Counted from the first letter of the stretch, positions 1-7,563 are shown. The stretch: 64,000 nucleotides of DNA from Morganella morganii H1r (GCF_000633515.1 NZ_AYMP01000031.1:36058-100057), one strand, 5' to 3'. Notes: generated by a model not told the origin, from the sequence alone. Numbers and translations: made by a program.

Positions 1-388
1 CCCCCTTCCTGAGAATATTGTCATGATGCCAGCACGTCCGGATAAAACCGTCTTTGTGGCGGGTCATGGTCAGTTCATGGTGATGATACGGATCTGCTTC
101 GTCGTCAATCTGGCAATGATTTACTGATGAAACGTAATGACGAAATCCCTGTAAACCACCGGCAGCTTTTACCACGGCGGGATTGTCCAGGAAACGCAGT
201 ACCCGCTCATCTGTCAGCAGCGGCTGTGCATCTGCCGGAACGCGACCGGACGGAACGCCATCCATTGAACGGGGAGCCGCACTGACAACATAACGGGCAC
301 CGTTCCGGAAGTTGCAAATTTCACCACCGGGATTAAACATCAGGATCCGGGTATCTTTCTGAACAAAGCCGGTTAACAGGTAATTCAT
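1..388 (-). CDS. partial phage protein resembling the N-terminus of DUF968 proteins
   Basis: This reading frame starts at an ATG whose first base is the last base of the stop codon region of the upstream KilA-N gene (ATGA-type overlap) and runs off the left edge of the window. About 129 residues are visible. They include LLTDERVLRFLDNPAVVKAA and a His/Cys-rich stretch with HCQID, YHHHELT and CWHHD, which look like the N-terminal part of the DUF968 phage proteins from memory. Function is unknown; DUF968 genes usually lie in lambdoid early or NinR-like regions. It is translationally coupled to the KilA-N gene. Confidence 0.55.
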   Translation of the reverse strand, partial: MNYLLTGFVQKDTRILMFNPGGEICNFRNGARYVVSAAPRSMDGVPSGRVPADAQPLLTDERVLRFLDNPAVVKAAGGLQGFRHYVSSVNHCQIDDEADPYHHHELTMTRHKDGFIRTCWHHDNILRKG

Positions 389-1179
389 CAGGCCACCGCC
401 GGAGTCATCATCAGTGCCAGCAGTTCCGCTGATTTGCTCTCAAAGAAATGCGGCTGCGTTTCCCTCGGGTTCGCCGGAGATGTGATATTTTTGCCGTACA
501 GAAGCCCCTTTGATGTAACAGACCAGAACAGTTTTTGTGTTCCCTTCGAACCCGGACGGGCTTTCTGTTCGACAATCCCCAGTTCAGCAAGACGTTTGTA
601 TGCTTTAGTCGCAGACAAGGCTGCATTGTGATTTTTCAGCAGCGTAGTCAGAGAGGTTGTCGGTCTGCTGGAGCCATCCACCGCGCCCGCCGGTGCATCA
701 ATCGCATAGGAGGGAGCCAGATCCGGAAGACCAGCCATTTTTTGCAGTTTCTGATACCCGCCCAGTTTTGAGGAATTCGACAGATTCAGCGTTTTCGCCA
801 TAGACTCCAGCAGGATAGCGCCTGCCTGTACCTTATCGGCCAGCTGTACCGCCTGCTGTGTTCCGGCCACCGCATCGAACGTACGGATTACTTTCAGGTT
901 GAACAGCGGGCTTATCCACATGGCATAGGCATAAACAACCTCACGGGCAACATATGTCCCCTGCTCCGTACCGCCGCGAATGGTGTTTACAGAGGCGATG
1001 CTCATATCTGAGCATCGGTCGATTTCTGAACACAATGCCTGTGTTGATTCCATCCGCATAAAGTTAGATGGCTTATGGCGCTCTTCACCCCCGGCGGCAC
1101 GGTGTAAATCATTCAGGCAATAGCGACCGGCCATGTCCCGGCGCACATTAATACCGTCAACAATAATCAGATTGCTCAT
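388..1179 (-). CDS. KilA-N domain phage regulatory protein
   Basis: This 263-residue protein has an N-terminal KilA-N DNA-binding domain (about residues 8-110), with the characteristic HKPSNFMR motif, an RGG-TEQGTYV segment and the AYAMWISPLFNLKVIRTFD helix. The C-terminal half (about 170-245) looks like a winged helix (SATKAYKRLAELGIVE) with a basic wing. KilA-N proteins are phage antirepressors or regulators; the exact role here is unknown. The start has a good ribosome site (GGAGAG about 9 bases upstream). It belongs to the leftward early operon and overlaps the next gene. Confidence 0.85.
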   Translation of the reverse strand: MSNLIIVDGINVRRDMAGRYCLNDLHRAAGGEERHKPSNFMRMESTQALCSEIDRCSDMSIASVNTIRGGTEQGTYVAREVVYAYAMWISPLFNLKVIRTFDAVAGTQQAVQLADKVQAGAILLESMAKTLNLSNSSKLGGYQKLQKMAGLPDLAPSYAIDAPAGAVDGSSRPTTSLTTLLKNHNAALSATKAYKRLAELGIVEQKARPGSKGTQKLFWSVTSKGLLYGKNITSPANPRETQPHFFESKSAELLALMMTPAVA

Positions 1180-1221
1180 CGTTTATCTCTCCGCTCATTA
1201 AGCGCAGCCGTATACTGCGCC

Positions 1222-1620
1222 TCACATCGCCAGACCGTTTTTTCTTCTCAGTTCCCGCTGTTTTGCCGTGAAGGCCGTAAACAACCGGTTATAGACAGAT
1301 ACAAATTCCCGTTCGGTGAGAGTGGCCCGGTTCTCTTCCGGTACCGGGTCCGTACAGCGGACCTTTTTTACTCCCCGCCGACAGGCTGCCACCAGTTCCT
1401 CATATTCACGGACTTTCTCCTGTGCATCCGGCAATATCCGGAAAGCCATCCGGTCATTCCCCCGCCACCGGGTCGGCGTGACCGCTTCAATCTTCGCTAA
1501 AACCCTGACAGCTGACTGGCTGATACTGCGTGATACGCCGTATTTCTCCATGATGTACCCGGAAGTGATTTCAGTTCCGGCCGGTTCCTCTGCCGCAATT
1601 CGGGTGTAAAGCATCATCAC
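1222..1620 (-). CDS. small phage protein with helix-turn-helix-like N-terminus
   Basis: The 132-residue product begins with a segment that could form a winged helix (EITSGYIMEKYGVSRSISQS, then AVRVLAKIEAV). The remainder is charged, and I do not recognise a named family. It follows the replication gene with a four-base ATGA overlap (1617-1620), so the two are co-translated. It probably has a role in early phage regulation or replication, but that is inferred only from position. Confidence 0.7.
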   Translation of the reverse strand: MMMLYTRIAAEEPAGTEITSGYIMEKYGVSRSISQSAVRVLAKIEAVTPTRWRGNDRMAFRILPDAQEKVREYEELVAACRRGVKKVRCTDPVPEENRATLTEREFVSVYNRLFTAFTAKQRELRRKNGLAM

Positions 1621-2501
1621 GCAGCCTCCCGTTCTTTTGCGGCCTGCTCTGTGGCCTGTTTCCAGTACCCGCGAAATGCTGCTCGTCCGGCAATTTCATT
1701 CATCCGCCCAATGTAGGATTTGTATTTTGCGACCAGCTCCTGTACGCGGTTTTCTGGCTTCCAGTCGGAGGATGAGAACATTTTTCTGAAGACTTCATCG
1801 CACTCGGTGGTGTCGATGTTCTTTGAGTCCGCAGAGCGTTTAAATCCGGCGGCCGTATTCAGCCAGTATCTGAAACCGGAGTTCCAGCAGACATACTGCG
1901 TACCCTTGCTGGCGTGGTAATCGCTGAACTTCTGAAACTCGTCCTGAATGTCCAGACCGGCGGCTTTGGCCTGCTCAATGTGTTCTGGTGTCGGAGCAAA
2001 GTTTTCCGGCATCACGGTTTTGCTTTTGGCTTTTCCGCGAACAGGATTAATATTTTTATTATCTGGATCTATGACTGGATCATGACTGATTCCGGGTGCA
2101 GCTCCTGCACCACTACCGGAACCATTTGCACCACCCGGTGCATCTGCTGCACCAGTCCGGGAACCATTTGCACCACTCCCCCCCGCAGGGTTTGCACCAC
2201 AGGGTGCAGGAGATTCACCACTCACAGCGGTAGCATCCAGGCACAGATGATAAATATTTGACTGGTTCAGACCGTTGGCCGATTTTCGTGACTCAACACG
2301 AACCAGCCCCATTTTCACCAGGGCATTGATGTGGTTCTGCACTGAGCGTTCAGATATTTCACACTGCTCAGCAATGTACGGCACAGACGGCCATGATTCC
2401 CCCTGGTCGTTGGCATTGTCCGCCAGTTTGACCAGTACCAGTTTTCGCAGCGGGTTGCCTGTTTTTATCTGCAAAGCCCGTGCAGTTAAAATCATGCTCA
2501 T
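1617..2501 (-). CDS. phage replication initiator, O/DnaT-like
   Basis: The 294-residue protein has an N-terminal winged helix-turn-helix (about residues 5-90; ISERSVQNHINALVKMGLVRV), a Gly/Ala/Asn-rich low-complexity linker (about 95-135) and a C-terminal DnaT-like region (about 165-215; GTQYVCWNSGFRYWLNTA). This layout is that of lambdoid replication proteins, which bind the phage origin and recruit the host helicase. The DNA encoding the linker is a regular repeat array that I interpret as the origin. The gene overlaps its downstream neighbour (1617-1620) and its upstream neighbour (2498-2501) by four bases each. Confidence 0.85.
   Translation of the reverse strand: MSMILTARALQIKTGNPLRKLVLVKLADNANDQGESWPSVPYIAEQCEISERSVQNHINALVKMGLVRVESRKSANGLNQSNIYHLCLDATAVSGESPAPCGANPAGGSGANGSRTGAADAPGGANGSGSGAGAAPGISHDPVIDPDNKNINPVRGKAKSKTVMPENFAPTPEHIEQAKAAGLDIQDEFQKFSDYHASKGTQYVCWNSGFRYWLNTAAGFKRSADSKNIDTTECDEVFRKMFSSSDWKPENRVQELVAKYKSYIGRMNEIAGRAAFRGYWKQATEQAAKEREAA
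2041..2209. repeat. candidate prophage replication origin: 21-bp iterons plus AT-rich segment
   Basis: Five direct copies of TGCACCA occur at 2106, 2127, 2148, 2169 and 2193, giving spacings of 21, 21, 21 and 24 bases, which is two helical turns. Inverted GGTGCA copies lie at about 2095, 2137 and 2204. On the side downstream in the direction of the replication gene, 2045-2092 is AT-rich. Lambda has the same layout: iterons inside gene O followed by an AT-rich melting region. The repeats also encode the glycine-rich protein linker. Origin function is inferred. Confidence 0.6.
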
Positions 2502-2692
2502 GGTTTCACCTCATCCGGACAGCGTGTATACCGTTCCTGAAAGATTTTCAGCGGTTCAAAGCACGGGTGCTCATAACCGTCACGCATGAAAATCACCCAG
2601 CCGTTTTCCCGGTCATACCGGATAACACGGACTTTCCGTCCCCGCTTATCGGTGTAATACCGGTTCAGATTGTCAGCTGTTTCTTCAGGCAT
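2498..2692 (-). CDS. DUF4222 family phage protein
   Basis: The 64-residue product carries the DUF4222 pattern: RYYTDKRGRKVRVIRYD, then an aromatic/basic stretch ending RDGYEHPCFEPLKIF and QERYTR. Such proteins are common in early regions of lambdoid prophages and have no known function. The gene overlaps the replication gene by four bases and the preceding small gene by eight, so it is part of a tightly packed leftward operon. Confidence 0.75.
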   Translation of the reverse strand: MPEETADNLNRYYTDKRGRKVRVIRYDRENGWVIFMRDGYEHPCFEPLKIFQERYTRCPDEVKP

Positions 2693-2885
2693 GCTGACCT
2701 CCGCTGCGGTAATAAAACTGTGACCAGCTGTCCTCCACCTTTTGCCGGTCTACCATTTCCGGTTTTTTCCGGTAGTTGTCGGCTGTGCCACCAGCAGGTA
2801 TGCTTTCAATATAACGAAACGGTTCATTACCAATAACGAGGCATTTAAATTGCTTTTCTGGTTCTGAATGAGTTAATCTGCTCAT
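2685..2885 (-). CDS. small phage protein, unknown
   Basis: The 66-residue ORF begins MSRLTHSEPEKQF and has no recognisable domain. It is kept as a gene because it fills the space between ymfL and the DUF4222 gene, overlaps the latter by eight bases, and lies on the same strand as the rest of the early operon. No function can be assigned. Confidence 0.6.
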   Translation of the reverse strand: MSRLTHSEPEKQFKCLVIGNEPFRYIESIPAGGTADNYRKKPEMVDRQKVEDSWSQFYYRSGGQHA

Positions 2886-2949
2886 GCGTTTATCTCTTCA
2901 CACAAATTGATATAGCGCGACCGAAGCCGGAGGCCGTATACCTTCGGCT

Positions 2950-3435
2950 TCACCCTTTCTTCCGGTAAATTTCGATAAGCGAATGCCTGTATTCAGTTTC
3001 TGCGGCAATGCACCGGTTATGTTTCCTGATAATCTCAACAGCTTCTTTTTCATCGATATACCCGTCATTCGAAATTGATTCCCCGATACACGCATTCAGC
3101 GCGGCCTTTCTCTGGTCTACCCGCATACGCAGATCATGCAGTTCAACGCTGTCCAGCGCCCCGGCATCCGGCTTTTGGTATGAAATGCGGCCTATACGCT
3201 CATTGAAGTAATCAGCTAAAAATTTCTCTTCTGACAGGTCTTCCAGTGTTTCTAACTGTCCCAGTGTGAAATAACCGGTACCGTTTTTTTCGTAAAGGCG
3301 ATTACGGAACGCGGGTAATCTGATATTCAGAATAGCCGCCAGGGCTTCATGACCGCCCGGGCAACTTTCCACAAAGTCAGAAACCCGTTGTTTAAGATCC
3401 ACAATTCGAATTTCTTCCGGTAATTTATTTTTCAT
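2950..3435 (-). CDS. YmfL-like phage regulator (CII position)
   Basis: From the ATG at 3435 the product is 161 residues (MKNKLPEEIRIVDLKQR). It resembles YmfL of prophage e14: a segment GGHEALAAILNI, then RNRLYEKNGTGYFTLGQL and FLADYFNERIG. YmfL proteins are predicted DNA-binding regulators that occupy the place of CII in some lambdoid phages. The frame is open upstream to 3657, but those extra residues overlap the opposite-strand gene at 3672-4112 region and look non-native, so I prefer the internal start, which has a modest AGGA site. Confidence 0.75.
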   Translation of the reverse strand: MKNKLPEEIRIVDLKQRVSDFVESCPGGHEALAAILNIRLPAFRNRLYEKNGTGYFTLGQLETLEDLSEEKFLADYFNERIGRISYQKPDAGALDSVELHDLRMRVDQRKAALNACIGESISNDGYIDEKEAVEIIRKHNRCIAAETEYRHSLIEIYRKKG

Positions 3436-3671
3436 TGCTGCTATCCTGTGTTTTATTGTCAGAACCAAAGCCACTGACAGAATGCTTTGCGGGGCATCCG
3501 GTAAATTTTGCCGGGATTTTTTCTGTGAAACCGGTTTGCTTTTAATTGATGAAACCTCATCCAGCGTCTGCGCTTTGCTAATATTCTCGGACTGATACAC
3601 ATGCTGAAATAAATCCCGAGCGGGAACAGCACCAGAAACTGAAATAACATCAACCAAAGGAGTAATTCGAA

Positions 3672-4112
3672 ATGCTCAGCAGCTTCTGGGGTGAGTTCAT
3701 ATTGATTTTCAACGCTAACCCGCGTCTGATTACCCTGATTTGGACTGCTTGTTGGGCGGTAATCTCTTTCGGACTGGGTGTTTGGGCCGGTCACTACCTC
3801 GCCAAAAAGCGGGACCGAAGAAAGGAATTTAATGCTGTCGCTGATCCGCTGTTCCTCAGGCTCGACAAATTTCTCGACGAATGCAGGGAAGATAAACGAG
3901 ACATGCCGAACATCACCAGAGATGACTTCAGAACCCTGCGCCCGCACTTGTCCACCAGTCAGTGCAATCGCTATAACGCAGCCGTAGACGCATTTTTTGG
4001 TGCTCTTGACCAATTTTCCGAGTACGACGGAAGAATTGTTCCGATCATCAGTGACCCCAAGAGCGTGATCCCCACCATTACCGACTTGCTTGTTTTTGTT
4101 AAACACCGCTAA
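3672..4112 (+). CDS. single-pass membrane protein inserted in the early operon (moron-like)
   Basis: The 146-residue protein has one predicted membrane helix (about residues 18-42; LIWTACWAVISFGLGVWAGHYL), followed by a basic stop-transfer segment KKRDRRK and a soluble cytoplasmic domain of about 100 residues. The ribosome site is strong (AAAGGAG, nine bases before ATG). It faces against the leftward early operon, between the cro-like and ymfL-like genes. A competing reverse-strand ORF (3459-4121) covers the same DNA but lacks domain-like sequence. Its function is unknown; a superinfection-exclusion role is possible but only by analogy of position and topology. Confidence 0.75.
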   Translation: MLSSFWGEFILIFNANPRLITLIWTACWAVISFGLGVWAGHYLAKKRDRRKEFNAVADPLFLRLDKFLDECREDKRDMPNITRDDFRTLRPHLSTSQCNRYNAAVDAFFGALDQFSEYDGRIVPIISDPKSVIPTITDLLVFVKHR

Positions 4113-4150
4113 TACTCTCATTGCCTACTCACTTTCAGATTGGGTTGTAG

Positions 4151-4351
4151 TTAACCGTGCTTTTCCGTGCTGCTATGCTGATAAAGTGCAGGGTTGTACT
4201 TGAGCTTTCCTTTTGTAATCTTCTCTATTTCATACGCCCTGCCTTTCGGAATCACGTCATCCCATCCGGATACAGAGGGGTGCTTTATTCCAAGGGCATC
4301 CGCTGTTTTGCAGATACCGCCAAAGTAGTTAATGACATCCGCTTTTTTCAT
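4151..4351 (-). CDS. Cro/DicC-like repressor
   Basis: The 66-residue protein starts MKKADVINYFGG, with the helix-turn-helix KTADALGIKHPSVSGW and the tail IPKGRAYEIEKITKGKLKYNPALY. This matches the DicC/Cro-type small repressors of lambdoid prophages. It is the first gene of the leftward operon and is divergent from the CI-like repressor, with three operators between them. Its ribosome site is AGGAAC before the ATG. It probably binds the same operators and favours lytic growth. Confidence 0.85.
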   Translation of the reverse strand: MKKADVINYFGGICKTADALGIKHPSVSGWDDVIPKGRAYEIEKITKGKLKYNPALYQHSSTEKHG

Positions 4352-4382
4352 ATGAAGTTCCTGATAAGTCAGTTACATACAA

Positions 4383-4412
4383 AATGTAAGATATCCTACA
4401 TAACAATGTCAA
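4383..4412 (-). promoter_or_regulatory. PR-like early promoter for the cro operon
   Basis: Read on the reverse strand there is a perfect -35 box TTGACA (4412-4407), an 18-base spacer and a -10-like TACATT (4388-4383). An operator (4385-4400) sits across the spacer and -10. The rightward promoter at 5162-5191 has the same -35, the same spacer length and the same -10. Confidence 0.65.
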
Positions 4413-4447
4413 GATTCCTACATTTCATTTTGGTAGGATTGCCTACA
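4385..4447. promoter_or_regulatory. operator set between cro-like and cI-like genes
   Basis: Three 16-bp sites fit the dyad consensus TGTAGGATATCCTACA: 4385-4400 (TGTAAGATATCCTACA), 4407-4422 (one good half site CCTACA, weaker left half) and 4432-4447 (GGTAGGATTGCCTACA). The last one runs into the A of the repressor ATG at 4447. The repeat of the same motif at 5141-5189 supports recognition by the CI-like repressor and Cro. Confidence 0.7.
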
Positions 4448-5091
4448 TGGAAATAAATGAAAGAATACGGCTAAAACGCCGCGAACTTGGAATGACTCAG
4501 CAAGCACTGGCAGATAAGACCGGTGTAAATCGCGTGACTGTTACTGGGTGGGAAAAAGGTGACTACCAACCAAACGGAGTGAACCTGCAACAACTAGCAG
4601 AAGCATTAGAAACTAATGCCAAATGGCTCACTGATGGTGTGACAGATGAACAAACAAATGTCAGCTTTTCAAAATTCAACAACCCTCGTGGTGAATACCC
4701 TTTAATTTCATGGGTTAGTGCAGGTAATTGGTGTGAGGCTCTGGAACCGTATCACCGGAAAGTAATTGATAAATGGTACGAGACGACCGTGTATTGCTCT
4801 GAAGAATCTTTCTGGCTTGAAGTAAAGGGAGACTCTATGACTTCTCCATCAGGCCTGAGTATCCCCGAAGGAATGGTGATTCTGGTCGATCCGAGAGTTG
4901 AACCAGTATCAGGAAAGCTCGTCGTGGCAAAAATCGACTCTGACAATGAGGCTACATTTAAGCAGTACATTGTTGATGCCGGTAATCACTATCTTAAGCC
5001 ACTAAATCCACAATACCGAATGATAGAAATAAACGGAAATTGCCGGATCATCGGTGTTGTTGTTGATGCAAAGATCGCCCGCCTGCCATAA
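4447..5091 (+). CDS. CI-type prophage repressor with S24 autoprotease domain
   Basis: The 214-residue protein has an N-terminal HTH_3 domain (about residues 4-58; MTQQALADKTGVNRVTVTGWEKG) and a C-terminal LexA-like peptidase S24 domain (about 84-212). The probable self-cleavage site is Ala92-Gly93 (VSAGNW), the nucleophile Ser130 (GDSM) and the general base Lys172 (ATFKQYI), with spacing like lambda CI. It should keep the prophage silent and be inactivated by RecA during DNA damage. There is no clear ribosome site and an operator touches the start codon, which recalls the leaderless lambda cI transcript. Confidence 0.9.
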   Translation: MEINERIRLKRRELGMTQQALADKTGVNRVTVTGWEKGDYQPNGVNLQQLAEALETNAKWLTDGVTDEQTNVSFSKFNNPRGEYPLISWVSAGNWCEALEPYHRKVIDKWYETTVYCSEESFWLEVKGDSMTSPSGLSIPEGMVILVDPRVEPVSGKLVVAKIDSDNEATFKQYIVDAGNHYLKPLNPQYRMIEINGNCRIIGVVVDAKIARLP

Positions 5092-5106
5092 CCCGCAGAA
5101 ATCTGT

Positions 5107-5132
5107 AAACCCCGGCCTGGGGTTTATTTTTC
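5107..5132 (+). terminator. terminator after the CI-like repressor
   Basis: The stem AAACCCC / GGGGTTT with a five-base loop is followed by ATTTTT, 16 bases after the repressor stop codon. Confidence 0.75.
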
Positions 5133-5140
5133 CACCTCAA

Positions 5141-5220
5141 TGTAAGTTTTCCTACAAAACCTTGACACAGAAATGTTGGATATCCTACATTTGTACTATC
5201 GAAATGTAGGAGAGTAATTA
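5141..5220 (+). promoter_or_regulatory. PL-like promoter with operators
   Basis: A perfect -35 TTGACA (5162-5167) is followed after 18 bases by TACATT (5186-5191). Operators matching the repressor consensus lie at 5141-5156 (TGTAAGTTTTCCTACA) and 5174-5189 (TGTTGGATATCCTACA). A further half site TGTAGGAG at 5205 doubles as the ribosome site of the next gene. This is the mirror of the promoter at 4383-4412, so the repressor gene is enclosed by two controlled promoters as in lambda. Confidence 0.7.
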
Positions 5221-5433
5221 ATGCAAAGCGAACCAATCATCACCACCAACAACATGTCAGCAGACGAAGTTGCTGCGTGGATCACTGAAAAAGCCCGGGC
5301 GCTTCAAAAACTGCAATCACTCCGTGCTGAACGCCAAAGAGAGATCCGTGACCACGAGCGCACTATGGCCCGCCTCGATGAAGACATCGCCAGATGGGAA
5401 GACTTCTGTGCTTTAACAGTACAACCGCAGTAA
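5221..5433 (+). CDS. small coiled-coil early phage protein
   Basis: The 70-residue product is largely helical and charged (KARALQKLQSLRAERQREIRDHERTMARLDEDIARWEDF), consistent with a short coiled coil. It is the first gene behind the rightward early promoter and has a good ribosome site (TAGGAGAG). It sits where lambda has N, but it shows no arginine-rich N-like motif at its N-terminus, so I do not call it an antiterminator. Confidence 0.7.
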   Translation: MQSEPIITTNNMSADEVAAWITEKARALQKLQSLRAERQREIRDHERTMARLDEDIARWEDFCALTVQPQ

Positions 5434-5544
5434 CGGCTGCGTATCTGAATAACTGTGTGAAGAGTAAGGCGACAAAATAATAACGGTGTAATCCCTTGTT
5501 CGCGGCTGTGCAGCTCTGAACCTTAAAACGGAGGAGCGATGATA

Positions 5545-5772
5545 ATGTCCGTCTGCCAGCCGCAATTTTTTAAATCGCCAATAACAAATTCTATTGAGGA
5601 GACAGACGCAATGGACTTTAGTCAGTTGCCAAGAAATATTCAGGAAATCGCTGTCGATTTTTTGGAGGAAATAAGTCCGGATGATAAAGAGCCATCCCTG
5701 AAAGTCATCACATTGATAAGAAATGGATTTACAGACATGTATCAGGCAATTGCATCTGAAAATGCTCAGTAA
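5545..5772 (+). CDS. small early phage protein, start uncertain
   Basis: The frame offers three starts: 5539 (too close to GAGGAG), 5545 (eight bases from GAGGAG, 75 residues) and 5611 (nine bases from a second GAGGAG, 53 residues, MDFSQLPRNIQ). The conserved-looking part is acidic (EIAVDFLEEISPDDKEPSLK) and begins near the last start. I do not recognise a family. It is placed in the rightward early operon. Confidence 0.6.
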   Translation: MSVCQPQFFKSPITNSIEETDAMDFSQLPRNIQEIAVDFLEEISPDDKEPSLKVITLIRNGFTDMYQAIASENAQ

Positions 5773-5922
5773 ACCATACTGTCAATAACCAGAAATTAAA
5801 TACATTACAGCCGGTTAAAAAATTATTTTATTCCGTTTATCCGGCGGAATTATTGCTGCCCCGCACCGGGAAAAAATAAATTAATACGATATAAAATCAT
5901 TATCACTGATAAGGAACTGTCT

Positions 5923-6150
5923 ATGTCAAAACAGGATAACCCAAGTGTTAAGATTAATATTACTGTGACCTTAAATGAAGCACCCTGCATTAATGTTGAG
6001 GTAAGTAAGGAATTCAACATACCTGAAAATTCACCTTATATAGCCTCTTTTTTAGAAAAAATCGGTGAACATATTGCCAGCGAAGGGACGACTACAGAGG
6101 CTATAAAAAAAGCAATAAAAGACACCATTAAAAAAAGAAATATTCACTGA
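5923..6150 (+). CDS. small phage protein, unknown
   Basis: The 75-residue ORF begins MSKQDNPSVKINITVTLNE and ends in a lysine-rich helix (KKAIKDTIKKRN). The first half could form beta strands. It has a GGA-type ribosome site (AAGGAACTG). It lies 150 bases after the previous gene in AT-rich DNA. I cannot name a family or function. Confidence 0.6.
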   Translation: MSKQDNPSVKINITVTLNEAPCINVEVSKEFNIPENSPYIASFLEKIGEHIASEGTTTEAIKKAIKDTIKKRNIH

Positions 6151-6212
6151 AGCTACGCTCTTCTTATATCTGAACAGTCTTAATCGTATACGGTGATGTG
6201 CAGAGTGTGACT

Positions 6213-6455
6213 ATGAAAATGTTAACTTTGGATGAATGGGCAGAAGACCGGTACAGGAGCCGCCCGCCTAAACTGGGAACATTACAGCGGTACGCCCGAT
6301 GTGGTCTGTTTTTCCCACCGGCACAGAAAGAAGGTGGTATTTGGCGCGTGAGAGAAGATGCCGAACTTGTCGGTAATTTAATCTCACCGGTGATCAGCAA
6401 AAGTGACAATCCCAGGCTGCAAAGGATTTTAACTGATGGCTGCCAGACCCCGTAA
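6213..6455 (+). CDS. excisionase (Xis)
   Basis: From the ATG at 6213 the product is 80 residues: MKMLTLDEWAEDRYRSRPP, then TLQRYARCGLFFPPAQKEGGIWRV, the usual layout of lambdoid excisionases (a MerR-like winged helix that bends attachment-site DNA). A GTG at 6198 could extend it by five residues. It overlaps the integrase start by 20 bases, the normal xis-int arrangement. It should direct the integrase toward excision. Confidence 0.85.
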   Translation: MKMLTLDEWAEDRYRSRPPKLGTLQRYARCGLFFPPAQKEGGIWRVREDAELVGNLISPVISKSDNPRLQRILTDGCQTP

Positions 6456-7563
6456 AAATAATATCGATATCCCCAACCTGTACCCGTTTTTCAGCAGGAA
6501 AACCAGCAAGGTGTACTGGCGCTACAGACATCCCGTCACCGGGAAATTCCATTATCTCGGTGACAACGAGGAAGAGGCCAAAATAATTGCGGTTGAGGCT
6601 AATCTGCGTCTTGCTGAACAGCGAAGCCGTCAGGTAATGGCGATCAGTGATCGGATGGCAAAAATAAAAGGCAAAGAAATCACTGTTAATACCTGGCTGG
6701 ATCGGTACCAGAAAATCCAGGCGGAGCGTCTGGCAGATGGTGAAATAAAACAGAATACCTTTAAACAAAAACAGAAACCTGTAGCACTGATGCGTCATGC
6801 GTTGTCACAAAAACCATTACCGGCAGTCGATGCCCGCGATATTGCCGATATTCTGGATCAGTATAAGGCCAGTGGTCAGCACCGGATGGCTCAGGTTGTC
6901 CGTTCGGTCTTAATCGATGTCTTCAAAGAAGCGCAGCATGCCGGTGAAGTTCCGCCGGGATATAACCCTGCTCTCGCGACAAAGCAACCACGGAGAAAGG
7001 TAACCCGGCAACGACTTAACCTGGAAGAATGGCAGAAAATTTATGATATCGCCTGTAAGGACCATAAATATCTCGGAAATGCCATGTTGTTGGCTGTTGT
7101 TACCGGACAGCGCCTCGGAGATATTTCAGAAATGAAATTCCGTGATATATGGGATGATCATCTGCATGTCATCCAGCAAAAAACCGGAACGCGGCTTGCT
7201 ATCCCCCTTTCCCTCCATTGTGATGCACTCAATATCAGCCTGCGGGATGTGATTGCCGGATGCCGTGATCTGTATGTCAGCAAATATTTAGTCCACTACA
7301 CACGAAACACATCACAGTCACAACCCGGCGGACAGGTAACCGCAAATACCCTGACCACCAACTTTAAAAAAGCCAGAGATAAAACCGATATCGATTGGGG
7401 AGAAGGTACGCCAGCAACATTTCATGAAATGCGGTCATTGTCAGAGCGTTTATACCGGGAACAGGGAATTAATACCAAAAACCTGTTGGGGCATAAAAAC
7501 CAGCAGCAAACCGATAAATATCATGATGATCGTGGCAAAGATTGGATAAGGGTATTGATATAA
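6436..7563 (+). CDS. int: lambda-type tyrosine integrase
   Basis: The 375-residue enzyme has an N-terminal arm-binding domain (about residues 1-60; NLYPFFSRKTSKVYWRYRHP), a core-binding domain (about 75-175) and a catalytic domain with Arg226 (TGQRLGDI), Lys249, His330-x-x-Arg333, His353 (LLGHKN) and the nucleophile Tyr362 (DKYHDD). The 9-residue spacing from His353 to Tyr362 equals that of lambda Int. It should catalyse site-specific integration and excision with Xis and IHF. All catalytic residues are present, so it is probably active. Confidence 0.93.
   Translation: MAARPRKNNIDIPNLYPFFSRKTSKVYWRYRHPVTGKFHYLGDNEEEAKIIAVEANLRLAEQRSRQVMAISDRMAKIKGKEITVNTWLDRYQKIQAERLADGEIKQNTFKQKQKPVALMRHALSQKPLPAVDARDIADILDQYKASGQHRMAQVVRSVLIDVFKEAQHAGEVPPGYNPALATKQPRRKVTRQRLNLEEWQKIYDIACKDHKYLGNAMLLAVVTGQRLGDISEMKFRDIWDDHLHVIQQKTGTRLAIPLSLHCDALNISLRDVIAGCRDLYVSKYLVHYTRNTSQSQPGGQVTANTLTTNFKKARDKTDIDWGEGTPATFHEMRSLSERLYREQGINTKNLLGHKNQQQTDKYHDDRGKDWIRVLI

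Noticed and set aside
3459..4121. 220-codon reverse-strand frame
   Set aside because: It is the shadow of the forward membrane-protein gene at 3672-4112, which has a strong ribosome site and sensible topology.
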